A DNA stretch of 29,206 nt from an uncultured Oscillibacter sp. (GTDB taxonomy: Bacteria > Bacillota > Clostridia > Oscillospirales > Oscillospiraceae): assembly GCA_934574045.1 (NCBI GenBank), contig CAKTMK010000031.1:1-29206 (forward strand), in the 5' to 3' direction. The notes below the pieces were generated by a model. It saw only the letters and a list, made by a program, of their open reading frames with translations. It was not told where the DNA came from and ran no database searches. This document shows positions 13,565-21,030 of this stretch, piece by piece. Numbering within the stretch: the first letter of the stretch is position 1; the number at the start of each line of letters is the position of its first letter. Made by a program: the position numbers and the translations under genes.

Positions 13565-14143
13565 TTAGAACAGCCCCGCGACGATCCCTACGCATTTATC
13601 AATCCCCAGCACGCCGCTGTCCAGCGTCAGGTGATAATTTTGAGCGCGGCCCCACTTCATGTTGGTGTAGAAGCGGTGATAGGCCGCCCGGCGTTTATCC
13701 TTATCCCGCAGGCGCTCCTCCGGGGACCGCTCCCGTTCGCCATACACTGTGACGATGCGCTCTGCCCGGAACTTCATATCCGCGTGGATAAAGACCTTCA
13801 GGCAGTCCGCCTTGTCCTGCAAAATGTAGTCCGCACAGCGGCCGACGATGACGCACGGGCCTTTTTTGGCAAGCTCCCTGATAACCCTGCTCTGATGCTC
13901 CCACAGAATGTCCTCGTTGGTGGGGCCGAACATCCGGTTGGAGAACGCGGAGGAGAGAAAACCGCCGGGGGCGTACTCTCCCGCTTCTTTTACATAGTCC
14001 GGCGCAAAGCCCGTTTCCTTTGCCATCTCCTGAATGATCTCCGCGTCATAGCAGGGAATGCCCAGCTTTTCCGCCGCCTTTTTGCCGATGGTGCGTCCGC
14101 CGCTGCCAAATTCACGGCTGATGGTAATGACTCTGTTTTTCAT
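13565..14143 (-). CDS. Cytidylate kinase-like family protein
   Basis: A 192-residue P-loop protein of the cytidylate-kinase-like group. It starts MKNRVITISREFGSGGRTIG, where GSGGRTIG is the nucleotide-binding loop, followed by a LID-type region with ERERSPEERLRDKDKRRAAYH and NYHLTLDSG near the end, as in this family. Members are not the housekeeping CMP kinase; their substrate is not established. The ATG at 14143 overlaps the stop codon of the MATE remnant (ATGA), so it was translated in series after a transporter gene. That pairing, kinase-like protein with a MATE pump, occurs in other Firmicutes as far as I recall. With the transporter gene decayed, its expression is uncertain. Confidence 0.9.
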   Translation of the reverse strand: MKNRVITISREFGSGGRTIGKKAAEKLGIPCYDAEIIQEMAKETGFAPDYVKEAGEYAPGGFLSSAFSNRMFGPTNEDILWEHQSRVIRELAKKGPCVIVGRCADYILQDKADCLKVFIHADMKFRAERIVTVYGERERSPEERLRDKDKRRAAYHRFYTNMKWGRAQNYHLTLDSGVLGIDKCVGIVAGLF

Positions 14144-14370
14144 ACGTTCTGCACTCCTTCTGGATTGAGATCACGATATGTTTTTATGATAATAAATAGT
14201 GCGATGATAAAGGTCAGAATATCCGACACCGGCATGGAATACAGCACGCCGTCCAAGCCGAAGAACACCGGCAGCAGCAGGGCAAAGCCCACGCCGAACA
14301 CCACCTCACGGAACATGGACAGCAGCGTGGAGGCCAGCGCCTTACCGACTGCCTGCTGGAAGATACACGG
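14140..14370 (-). pseudogene. 3' remnant of a MATE-family transporter gene
   Basis: About 76 codons match the C-terminus of MATE exporters: IFQQAVGKALASTLL, SMFREVVFGVGFALLLP, FFGLDGVLYSMPVSDIL and a final hydrophobic helix with FIIIKTYRDL. Immediately upstream of codon one the frame meets TGA (14373-14371) and similarity ends, so the first 370 or so residues are lost. It aligns with the last 65 residues of the intact MATE protein at 15352-16668, but is not a close copy. It may still be important as a translational lead-in for the kinase-like gene. Confidence 0.85.
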
Positions 14371-14694
14371 TCAAATTTTTCTATCAAAAGGCGCTCCCTG
14401 CGTCTCGGGCCGCAAGGCTTCCTGCCCGCCCGTTGACTTTGAGCCGCACGGAAAGCATCCGCAATATTCGGAGAGAGCCTGCCGGGCAGACTCTCTCCAA
14501 AAGGCTGCCTGCGCGGCGGAACAGTCTCTACGCCGCTGTGTACGGACACGGCGGACGCCTGCTCCGCGGCGCTGCGGTCTGACGGAAAGCTCTACCCGGA
14601 GATTCCTGCCGCGCTTTCCCCTCTCTTGACGGTGCTTCCTTTTTGTGGTATCTTTTACTCAAGTAATTATTTCAGAACGGAAAGGGCGAAGAAG
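14371..14694. other. Non-coding stretch with one hairpin and a promoter
   Basis: No convincing gene. It begins at the MATE breakpoint, contains a hairpin with 14-bp arms (14470-14483 and 14485-14498, GGAGAGAGCCTGCC with one mismatch) and the promoter at 14626. Confidence 0.5.
14626..14654 (+). promoter_or_regulatory. Promoter of a small membrane-protein gene
   Basis: TTGACG (14626-14631), 17-bp spacer, TATCTT (14649-14654). The gene downstream begins about 40 bp later; the longer frame whose first codon is this TTG is therefore not the real one. Confidence 0.6.
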
Positions 14695-14904
14695 TTGATT
14701 CCCATGATCTTTGTCGTTCTGCTTCTTTCAACGTTCGCCGCCGAATTTCACGTTATTTTCAACGTGATGCCTTGGCACTGCCGCAGCCTTTCCGAGATGA
14801 CGCAGGCAGACCGGGAACGGTTCCGCCGTGGCCTGCAAATCACGTGCACATGCATTGTGATATGGCTGGTTATTTTTTCCGTTTTGATGATCCCATACCT
14901 GTAA
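14695..14904 (+). CDS. Small two-helix membrane protein, unknown
   Basis: A 69-residue product if TTG 14695 is used (AAAGGG eight bases upstream), or 66 residues from ATG 14704. It has a hydrophobic N-terminal helix (IPMIFVVLLLSTFAAEF), a short polar loop with SLSEMTQADRERFRRG, and a second helix (CTCIVIWLVIFSVLMIPYL). It has its own promoter and is followed by a GC-rich hairpin at 14918-14936. I do not recognise the family. The topology suggests both ends on the same side with the charged loop opposite. Confidence 0.6.
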   Translation: MIPMIFVVLLLSTFAAEFHVIFNVMPWHCRSLSEMTQADRERFRRGLQITCTCIVIWLVIFSVLMIPYL

Positions 14905-14917
14905 CTTTTCTTGAACC

Positions 14918-14936
14918 GCCCTCCCGCCGGGAGGGC
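14918..14936. terminator. GC-rich hairpin after the small membrane gene
   Basis: GCCCTCCCGCCGGGAGGGC, arms of nine bases; no T tract follows, so termination would be weak. Confidence 0.4.
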
Positions 14937-14981
14937 AAAACCGTATGATGCCATGATTGCAAGCAGAATCGGGGCGACGGA

Positions 14982-15182
14982 ATGCACGGCTTTATAAGGC
15001 GGTTTCAAAGAGAATCCCACTCCATGTGCTGGCTTCTCTGGATCATGACGGTCTCGGCAGGCATTTCTCTGCCTGCATTCGGTGCAGTTGGAGAAAAAAG
15101 GCTGGTCGTGACAGGACTCCTCGTTTTCATTCTTCTTCTGCTGTGGTCCATTTTTGCAAGCTCAGCTCCGAAGGAACCTTGA
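14982..15182 (+). CDS. Possible small two-helix membrane protein
   Basis: A 66-residue frame starting MHGFIRRFQRES with helices at SMCWLLWIMTVSAGISLPAF and RLVVTGLLVFILLLLWSIF. A GGGG-containing purine stretch precedes the ATG by about eight bases but is not a strong ribosome binding site. The hydrophobic pattern and positive N-terminus are gene-like, and size and topology resemble the preceding small gene. I do not recognise it. Confidence 0.4.
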   Translation: MHGFIRRFQRESHSMCWLLWIMTVSAGISLPAFGAVGEKRLVVTGLLVFILLLLWSIFASSAPKEP

Positions 15183-15210
15183 GCACTTCGCCCCTCCCGC
15201 CGTTGTCCCC

Positions 15211-15239
15211 TTGACCTTTGCAGAAAAGTGTGGTATGAT
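15211..15239 (+). promoter_or_regulatory. Promoter of the MATE transporter gene
   Basis: TTGACC (15211-15216), 17-bp spacer, TATGAT (15234-15239). The transcript would start near 15246 and run through the hairpin at 15281. Confidence 0.7.
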
Positions 15240-15280
15240 CCATCCGTTCACTCGGAGGGTGAGCTGTTCAAAGAAGCAGC

Positions 15281-15329
15281 AGCCGGACAAGAGGCAGACT
15301 GAAACGTCTGTTTCCTGTCCGGCTTTTTT
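15281..15329 (+). terminator. Intrinsic terminator in the MATE leader (candidate attenuator)
   Basis: AGCCGGACA (15281-15289) pairs with TGTCCGGCT (15316-15324), with an inner AGAC/GTCT stem, followed at once by TTTTTT. It lies between the promoter at 15211 and the MATE start at 15352 on the same strand, where a terminator makes sense only if it is conditional. Confidence 0.75.
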
Positions 15330-15351
15330 CATGCAAAGGGAGGAATTTGAA

Positions 15352-16668
15352 ATGGATCTTCTGAACGGAAACATCAAGCCGATGTACTTCCGATACCTGT
15401 CGGCGGCGTTCGGCAGCGCCATAATTACATCGGTCTATTCCATCGCGGACACGGCGATGGTGGGCCAGTACCACGGGCCGCAGGGGACGGCGGCGCTGGC
15501 GGTCGTCGCGCCGGTGTGGAACATCATCTACAGCCTCGGCCTGCTGATGGGCATCGGCGGAAGCGTCATTTTCAGCACGAGGCGCGGCAGCGAAAAGAGC
15601 GGCGGGGGCGAAAACCAATATTTCACGGCGGCGGTGATCGGCGCGGCGGTCCTGTCCGTTCTGGCGTGGATCGGCGTCATGTGCTTTGAGCGTCCGATCC
15701 TGACCTTTTTCGGCGCGGACGGATCGCTGCTCCCGCTGGCGCAGAGCTATATGCGCCCGATCCGATACGTGTTTCCGCTGTTCCTGCTCAACCAGATGCT
15801 GGCGGCGTTCCTGCGCAACGACGGCGCGCCCGCCCTCGCCACGCTCGGCGTGCTCTTCGGCGGCGTCTTCAACATCTTCGGCGATTACTTCTTCGTGTTC
15901 GCCTGCGACATGGGCGTTTACGGCGCGGGCCTTGCCACCGCCATCGGCTCCGGCATCTCCTTCCTTGTGATGCTGGCCCACTTTGCCAGCCGTAAGAATA
16001 CCCTCCGGCTGGTGAAGCCGGAACGGCTCCTCAGAAAGCTCCGGGAGATCTCCGTCACCGGCTTCGCCACCTTCTTCATCGATGTGGCCATGGGCATCCT
16101 GACGGTGCTGTTCAACCGCCAGATCATGAAGTACCTCGGCGCAAGCGCATTGGCGGTCTACGGCCCCATCATTCAGGTCAGCACCTTCGTCCAGTGCTGC
16201 GCGTACAGCGTCGGGCAGGCGGCGCAGCCCATCCTCTCCACGAATTTCGGCGCGGGGAAAGGCGGACGCATCCGGGAAACGCTCCGGCTCGCGCTGTGGA
16301 CGGCGGCGTTCTTCGGCGCGTTCTGGACGGCGCTCAGCATGGCGTGTCCGAACGTCTATATCCGCATTTTCATGGCCCCTACGCCGGAGATCCTGAGCAT
16401 GGCTCCCACCATCGTCCGCACCTACGCGCTCTCCTTCCTGCTGCTGCCGTTCAATATTTTCTCCACCTACTATTTTCAGGCCATCATCCAGCCGAAGGCG
16501 GCGTTTGTCGTGTCGGTGGCGCGGGGACTGGTCATCAGCGGCGTTCTGATCCTGACCCTTCCGGTTCTGGTCAGCGCGGACGCCATCTGGTTTGCCATGC
16601 CCATCACCGAGCTGCTGGCCGCGCTCTACGCCGCCGGAGCCATCCGGAAATACACGAGGGCGCTGTAA
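15352..16668 (+). CDS. MATE-family cation-coupled efflux transporter
   Basis: A 438-residue integral membrane exporter with about 12 hydrophobic helices in two similar halves, as usual for MATE drug/sodium or drug/proton antiporters. Typical segments are MYFRYLSAAFGSAIITSVYS, IADTAMVGQY, LRNDGAPALATLG and NIFGDYFFVF in the first half, and QAAQPILSTNFGAGK and NIFSTYYFQAII in the second. ATG 15352 is chosen for GGGAGG nine bases upstream and because the frame up to 15154 crosses promoter and terminator. Length is normal for the family. The leader terminator suggests induction by relief of attenuation. It is followed by a TetR gene with its own promoter, which may also sense a pump substrate. 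Substrate unknown. Confidence 0.93.
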   Translation: MDLLNGNIKPMYFRYLSAAFGSAIITSVYSIADTAMVGQYHGPQGTAALAVVAPVWNIIYSLGLLMGIGGSVIFSTRRGSEKSGGGENQYFTAAVIGAAVLSVLAWIGVMCFERPILTFFGADGSLLPLAQSYMRPIRYVFPLFLLNQMLAAFLRNDGAPALATLGVLFGGVFNIFGDYFFVFACDMGVYGAGLATAIGSGISFLVMLAHFASRKNTLRLVKPERLLRKLREISVTGFATFFIDVAMGILTVLFNRQIMKYLGASALAVYGPIIQVSTFVQCCAYSVGQAAQPILSTNFGAGKGGRIRETLRLALWTAAFFGAFWTALSMACPNVYIRIFMAPTPEILSMAPTIVRTYALSFLLLPFNIFSTYYFQAIIQPKAAFVVSVARGLVISGVLILTLPVLVSADAIWFAMPITELLAALYAAGAIRKYTRAL

Positions 16669-16702
16669 GATCCGCCATCTCCCGATTTTCCGATTTCCCC
16701 TA

Positions 16703-16766
16703 TTGCCAATTCTGTTTCCCCGTAGTATAATGCGTGATATACATCGCATGATGTATATCACGCATT
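16703..16766 (+). promoter_or_regulatory. TetR promoter with 38-bp palindromic operator
   Basis: TTGCCA (16703-16708), 17-bp spacer, TATAAT (16726-16731). A palindrome with perfect 17-bp arms AATGCGTGATATACATC (16729-16745) and complement (16750-16766) overlaps the -10 and the start site. ATATACATC/GATGTATAT cores are typical of TetR-family operators, so autorepression is likely. Confidence 0.85.
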
Positions 16767-16793
16767 TCACATTTTCAGGAAAGGGTGCGCGCG

Positions 16794-17417
16794 ATGGCTC
16801 CAAAGAACAAGTTCACGCGGGAAGAAATGACGGAGGCCGCTCTGCGCGTCGTGCGGTCGCTGGGCGGCGGCGGACTGACCGCAAAGACGCTGGCGGACGA
16901 GCTGGGCACCTCCACCCAGCCGATCTTCACCGCCTTTGGCTCCATGGAGGGCGTCCGGAAGGCCGTCCACGCCGCCGCCGCGGCCGTGTATGAGCGCTAC
17001 GCGGACGCGGGGCTGAAGGAGGAGGTCCCCTTCTTCGGCGTCGGGATGCAGCATATCCGATTTGCGCGGGAGGAGCCGGAGCTTTACCGGCTCCTGTTCC
17101 TGACGCGGGCGCAGGATCAGGAGTGCCGCGCCATCAGCTCCATGCAGCATCTGCAGGAGCTGGTCCGGCCAACGCTGATGAGCCTTTACCGCATCACCGC
17201 GGAGGAAGCCGATCTGTATTTCCGCAGCCTCTGGCTGGTGGGCCACAGCCTGTCCACGCTGATCGTCACCGGCGACTGCCCCTACTCCGATCAGGAGATC
17301 GGCCGGATGCTGACGCAGTTCAGCGTCAGCGTCTGCAAGTCCATCAAGGAGATCCCCGGCTTTGCGGCGGGCAGTTTCGACCGCGACGCGGTCTTCCGCG
17401 GGCTGATCGGCGGGTGA
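16794..17417 (+). CDS. TetR/AcrR-family transcriptional repressor
   Basis: A 207-residue regulator. The N-terminal HTH covers about residues 10-55: TEAALRVVRS, then LTAKTLADELGTSTQPIFTAF and MEGVRKAV. The remainder is the helical ligand-binding and dimer domain; it contains FFGVGMQHIRFAREEPELYR, a pattern seen in several TetR proteins of Firmicutes. ATG 16794 follows AGGAAAGGG with eight bases between; GTG 16785 overlaps that site and is rejected. It likely represses itself through the 38-bp palindrome, and with it the downstream BtrH-like gene 56 bp away on the same strand. It could also control the MATE gene upstream. Ligand unknown. Confidence 0.92.
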   Translation: MAPKNKFTREEMTEAALRVVRSLGGGGLTAKTLADELGTSTQPIFTAFGSMEGVRKAVHAAAAAVYERYADAGLKEEVPFFGVGMQHIRFAREEPELYRLLFLTRAQDQECRAISSMQHLQELVRPTLMSLYRITAEEADLYFRSLWLVGHSLSTLIVTGDCPYSDQEIGRMLTQFSVSVCKSIKEIPGFAAGSFDRDAVFRGLIGG

Positions 17418-17473
17418 GCGCGCCGCCGCCCCCTCCCCTTTCAAGGCGAAAACAGGAACAAAGAAGGTCTGAA

Positions 17474-18526
17474 ATGAGAAAGATGCTTGAGATCCCCCAC
17501 CGCATGGACGACTACGCGTGCATGTGGAACGGCGTGGAGGATCTGTACATCCGGGATACGGGCGAAACGCTGCCGCCCAAGTTCTTTTACGTCCTGAGCA
17601 GCTTCGGCTCGTTCTGTTATATGAAAACGCCAAAGGCCCAGCTCAAGCGCATGGTGGCGCTGGGCGACGGCAGAACGCGGCAGATGTACGAATTTCTCGC
17701 GCCCATCGTCGGCTTCGATTACAAACTATGCGAATACAAAACCTTTGAAAAGGCGTTGGCGAAGGTCCGGGCCGAGATCGACGCCGGGTTCCCGTGCATG
17801 ATCGGCGCGCTGGATATGTTCTACCTGCCGCACTTTGAAAAGCTCTATCACAAAGAGCATATCCCGTTCCATTACGAGCTGGCGACCGGCTATGACGACG
17901 CGGAAGGACTGCTGTATTTCAGCGACTGCGGCCGCGAAGATACGCAGGTCATTCCCTATGACGAACTGCGGCTGGCGTTCGACTGCGCCTATCCCGGCCT
18001 GTCAAAGCCCAACACGGTATGGACGATCCGCATGCACACGGACAGGGGAAAATACGAGATCGCCAAGGAAGCTCTCGCCCGGAAAAAGGAGCTGTTCCTG
18101 CATCCGCCAGTGGGATTCGTCGGCTGCCGGGGCTTTGAAAAATTCATTCAGGAGCTGCCGCGCTGGAAAACCGAGCTGACCCGCGAGGACTATGACAGGC
18201 AGCTTTATCAGATGGTGCAGTTTCTGGGCGCCGTCCCCACGATTCCCAACGCCCTGCGGGGGATCAACGAGCCGGACAGCGTCGCGTTCGGCGGCGGCTT
18301 CGATAAGGCCGCGGCGGTGCTGGAGAGCCTTGGAAAAGAGTATCATGACGAGGCCATGACCACGGCCGCCGCGGCCTTCCGCTGCGCCGTGCCGGCCATC
18401 GGGCAGATCAAGGAGACCATTGTCGAGTATCTGACCGGCCGGAGGGATGAGACAAAGCGGCTCCCGGCGCTGTTTTCGCAGGCCGCGGACAGCATGCGCG
18501 CCGGGTTTGAAGCGCTGACGGTATAA
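17474..18526 (+). CDS. BtrH N-terminal-domain protein (DUF4872-like), cysteine-peptidase/acyltransferase fold
   Basis: A 350-residue protein resembling the BtrH family, named for the butirosin enzyme that transfers an acyl group to an aminoglycoside. The first 190 residues form a papain/C39-like module: C16 (MDDYACMWNGVEDLY), H133 (HIPFHYELATGYDD) and D151 (YFSDCG) are plausible triad members. The second half is helical, like the companion DUF4872 region. The start follows AAGAAGG. It lies just behind the TetR gene and may be in its operon, followed by DUF3795 and VOC genes. In this context an acyltransfer or amide-cleaving detoxification role is possible, but no biosynthetic cluster is visible, so substrate and even catalysis are unproven. 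Confidence 0.7.
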   Translation: MRKMLEIPHRMDDYACMWNGVEDLYIRDTGETLPPKFFYVLSSFGSFCYMKTPKAQLKRMVALGDGRTRQMYEFLAPIVGFDYKLCEYKTFEKALAKVRAEIDAGFPCMIGALDMFYLPHFEKLYHKEHIPFHYELATGYDDAEGLLYFSDCGREDTQVIPYDELRLAFDCAYPGLSKPNTVWTIRMHTDRGKYEIAKEALARKKELFLHPPVGFVGCRGFEKFIQELPRWKTELTREDYDRQLYQMVQFLGAVPTIPNALRGINEPDSVAFGGGFDKAAAVLESLGKEYHDEAMTTAAAAFRCAVPAIGQIKETIVEYLTGRRDETKRLPALFSQAADSMRAGFEALTV

Positions 18527-18562
18527 GAAGCCGCGCCTTTCACTTTTTGAGGAGGAATCGAG

Positions 18563-18967
18563 ATGAATCAACTGATCGCCTGCTGCGGGCTGGACTGCGA
18601 AGTATGCGACGCCAGGACCGCAACCATCACCAACGACAGCGCCCTGCGCGAAAAGACCGCCGCGCTGTGGTCAAAGCTCAACGGAGTGCCCATCACCCCG
18701 GAGATGATCCATTGCACCGGCTGCCGCGTGGAGGGCGTAAAGACGCCTTTCTGCGGCAGTCTCTGCCAGATCCGCAAATGCGTCCGTGAAAAGGGGCTGA
18801 ACACCTGCGCGGACTGCGCGCAGATGGACGGATGCCAGACGCTGGGACGCATCGCCGTGAACACCCCGTCGGTGCTGGAAAATCTGAAGCGGCTCCGCCA
18901 GCCGGAGCAGACCGGCGCGGAGGCGGCGGAAAGCGCGGCCGCCGCGGCGCTGCTGGGACTTTTGTGA
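18563..18967 (+). CDS. DUF3795 cysteine-rich protein
   Basis: A 134-residue protein with the DUF3795 layout: LIACCGLDCEVCDARTAT at the N-terminus, then spaced Cys at about 51, 54, 64, 68, 73, 82, 85 and 91 (CTGCR, FCGSLCQIRKC, TCADCAQMDGC). The pattern points to metal or iron-sulfur binding; the family has no established function. The last 30 residues are Ala/Glu-rich. GAGGAGGAA gives a strong ribosome binding site before ATG 18563. It follows the BtrH-like gene by 36 bp on the same strand, so a shared transcript is likely. Confidence 0.88.
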   Translation: MNQLIACCGLDCEVCDARTATITNDSALREKTAALWSKLNGVPITPEMIHCTGCRVEGVKTPFCGSLCQIRKCVREKGLNTCADCAQMDGCQTLGRIAVNTPSVLENLKRLRQPEQTGAEAAESAAAAALLGLL

Positions 18968-19179
18968 GGAAGCGGCGCGTTCCGGCAGAAAGGTGCGCCG
19001 CCGCGCGCCCCGGCGGGCAATTTTGACTTTTTAGAGGATCCCGCGGTCCTCCCCGGTCTGCCGGCAGACGCCGCCGACGTGCCGATCGGCTTCCGGGTAA
19101 ACCGGAGCGCAGGCAGATCTTCAAAGAAGAACAGACACGGCAGATCGTACGGAAGAAACTTTCACATACGGAGGAAGCT

Positions 19180-19641
19180 ATGAAATACACAGGCACCTTG
19201 ATCGCGGTCCGGGATATGGAAGCCAGCAAGCGGTTTTATCACGACGTGCTGGGGTTGGACGCCGCAGCCGACTTCGGCGCGAACGTGACGCTGGAGGGCG
19301 GCTTGGTCTTACAGACGATGGAGACATGGAAGTCGTTCATCCGCACGGACGACGTGACGCTCCAAAACAACGCCGGGGAGCTTTATTTCGAGGAGGAGCG
19401 GCTGGACGCGTTCTGCGAGCATCTGAAGAACTTTGATATCCGTTATGTCCACGAGCTGCACGAGCACCCCTGGGGCCAGCGGGTCGTCCGCTTTTACGAT
19501 CCGGATAAGCACATCATCGAAGTGGCGGAAAAGCTGGACACCGTGATCCTCCGCTTCATGGAGCAGGGCTTGTCCGCCGAGGAGACGGCGGACAGAATGG
19601 GCATTCCTCTCGATTTCGTCGTATCGTGCCTGAACCGATGA
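19180..19641 (+). CDS. VOC (glyoxalase/bleomycin-resistance) family protein
   Basis: A 153-residue protein. The first 115 residues form a vicinal-oxygen-chelate domain: TLIAVRDMEASKRFYHDVLGL, ELYFEEERLDAFC, and the closing VVRFYDPDKHIIEVAE. The last 35 residues (VILRFMEQGLSAEETADRMG) look like a short helix-turn-helix-like extension that some VOC proteins of Firmicutes carry. Possible roles are a metal-dependent enzyme or a binding protein for a small toxic compound. GGAGGAA precedes ATG 19180. The stop codon overlaps the start of the next gene (ATGA), so the two are translationally coupled. Confidence 0.9.
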   Translation: MKYTGTLIAVRDMEASKRFYHDVLGLDAAADFGANVTLEGGLVLQTMETWKSFIRTDDVTLQNNAGELYFEEERLDAFCEHLKNFDIRYVHELHEHPWGQRVVRFYDPDKHIIEVAEKLDTVILRFMEQGLSAEETADRMGIPLDFVVSCLNR

Positions 19642-20738
19642 AAGCGCTCAAAAAGATCCTCGCCGTCCTGCTGACCGCGGCGGCGCTGCTGGCTGTCGTT
19701 TTTCTGGCGGAACGGTACGGCTGGAAACTGCTGGGCTTCCGCGCCTGTCAGGGCGCGGGCATCGACTCCGTGGAGGTGTTCGAAAACGCCGTGGAGATCA
19801 GCGGCTTTTACCCCGGCTCGTTTCCGGAGGGCTTCTGCGGCTATTACGCCGAGGAGCGGGACGGGACGCTCTATGTGGGCCTCCGCTTCAGCGCCGTATT
19901 CGGCTTTTTGGAGCCGGGCGACTTTGATGTCACCATCCCCGTTCAGGGCAAGATCCGGGAGGTCGTGCTGAAAACGAAGGCGATGGAGTCCCGCATCTGG
20001 CCCACAGAGACCGAAGGAGACGCGGAGCCGGACGGCTGCGGCGTATATGTCCGACTGGAGCGCGGCGGCGTCAGCTCCATCGCCCTGCACGGCGGCAGAT
20101 TCACGTGCGTGTACCAAAACGCGGACGGCTCGGCGCTGGAGACCGGAGGCTGGGAGTTCATGGGCGGCGAGGAAATTGCCCAGCTCTCCAGAGAAGAGAA
20201 CCGCTCTGTTCTCTTTACCGTCAGTGCGCGGGCCGCGGACGGCGCGGTTTTGGCGGACGGATCGTTCCTGTACGACGCTGCGCTGGAGAAGCTGTACGTG
20301 ACGATCTCCGAAGACGGCGTGACCTGCTCCACCTCCGACGCGCCCGGCGCACCGGCGGACGTGCCGTCTGTGCTGACGCTGCCCATTCTGGACGAGATCG
20401 ACGCGGACGTTATGCTCGGAACAGCCGGTTCTTCCCTGTCGGCGGTGCGGGCGGCATCAAAGCTGCTGGACTGGGGCGCGAACACCGGACTGGGCGCGGA
20501 CGAGGTCGGCGACGCGGCCTCCACATGGCTGGCCAACAAAAACGACGATCTGTCCGCATGCATTCAAAAACTGGAGCTGGTGGACAGCGCTTGCCGGGAT
20601 CTGCTGACCGACGGGGCGCGGGAGCTGCTGGACACCGCCGGGTGCGCCGACACGGACATCACCTGGGGCAGCGAACTGCCGGAGCCGGTGGAGGCCGTCA
20701 TGCAGGCGGCGGGGCTGCAGCAGCCCGGCGGCGCATAA
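19638..20738 (+). CDS. Unknown N-terminally membrane-anchored protein
   Basis: A 366-residue protein I do not recognise. It begins MKALKKILAVLLTAAALLAV, a signal anchor, followed by a mostly beta-rich extracytoplasmic part with a few Cys (RACQGAG, GFCGYY, DGCGVY, FTCVY), a Ser/Ala/Pro linker around DAPGAPADVPS, and a helical C-terminus. ATG 19638 overlaps the VOC stop codon; an earlier GTG at 19626 is possible but the overlap argues for 19638. The gene ends five bases from the convergent module D small gene. It likely belongs to the transcript that includes the VOC gene. Confidence 0.7.
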   Translation: MKALKKILAVLLTAAALLAVVFLAERYGWKLLGFRACQGAGIDSVEVFENAVEISGFYPGSFPEGFCGYYAEERDGTLYVGLRFSAVFGFLEPGDFDVTIPVQGKIREVVLKTKAMESRIWPTETEGDAEPDGCGVYVRLERGGVSSIALHGGRFTCVYQNADGSALETGGWEFMGGEEIAQLSREENRSVLFTVSARAADGAVLADGSFLYDAALEKLYVTISEDGVTCSTSDAPGAPADVPSVLTLPILDEIDADVMLGTAGSSLSAVRAASKLLDWGANTGLGADEVGDAASTWLANKNDDLSACIQKLELVDSACRDLLTDGARELLDTAGCADTDITWGSELPEPVEAVMQAAGLQQPGGA

Positions 20739-20742
20739 GCGC

Positions 20743-21006
20743 TCACAGATCCCGCCGTTCTTTCGAATTTTCCGGCTCTTCTCCCGCCCCAAGCGCCGCC
20801 GCGCCGGGAGCGAACAGCGAACTACATTCGTCCAGAAACGGCCCGGCCCTGTCCGGGCCGTTATCCTTGATGGCATCCTCCTCCGCGCGGAGAAGCGCCG
20901 ACTGCAAGAGCCTGCGGACGTCCCACACGTTCCCGCCCTGCAAAAGGTCCACGGCGTCCGACGCGGCGGCAGCCAGAATGTGATACGCCCTCTCGATATC
21001 CGGCAT
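20743..21006 (-). CDS. Module small protein, copy D (87 aa, C-terminally extended)
   Basis: Related over its first 59 residues to copies A-C: MPDIERAYHILAAAASD, then GNVWDVRRLLQSALLRAEED and GPDRAGPFLDE. In the other copies the protein stops there; here the stop is lost and 28 further residues (SSLFAPGAAALGAGEE and so on) run almost to the end of the preceding convergent gene. AGAGGTGATG lies before ATG 21006, the same leader as in copy A. It is divergent from an XRE gene. Function unknown. Confidence 0.8.
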   Translation of the reverse strand: MPDIERAYHILAAAASDAVDLLQGGNVWDVRRLLQSALLRAEEDAIKDNGPDRAGPFLDECSSLFAPGAAALGAGEEPENSKERRDL

Positions 21007-21030
21007 CTGACATCACCTCTCTGTATATTT

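Noticed and set aside
13375..13590. Minus-strand open frame after the kinase-like gene, with protein-like text such as VGSILPANIIALDLRPICVETIP
   Set aside because: About 70 codons with no usable start codon or ribosome binding site and no family I recognise; it may be a gene remnant but I cannot support it as a feature.
14626..14694. Extended start of the small membrane protein at TTG 14626
   Set aside because: This TTG is the -35 element of the promoter; translation from it is not possible from that promoter.
15268..16803. 511-codon minus-strand frame opposite the MATE gene
   Set aside because: Shadow frame, highly charged and repetitive, covering a clear MATE gene and the TetR operator.
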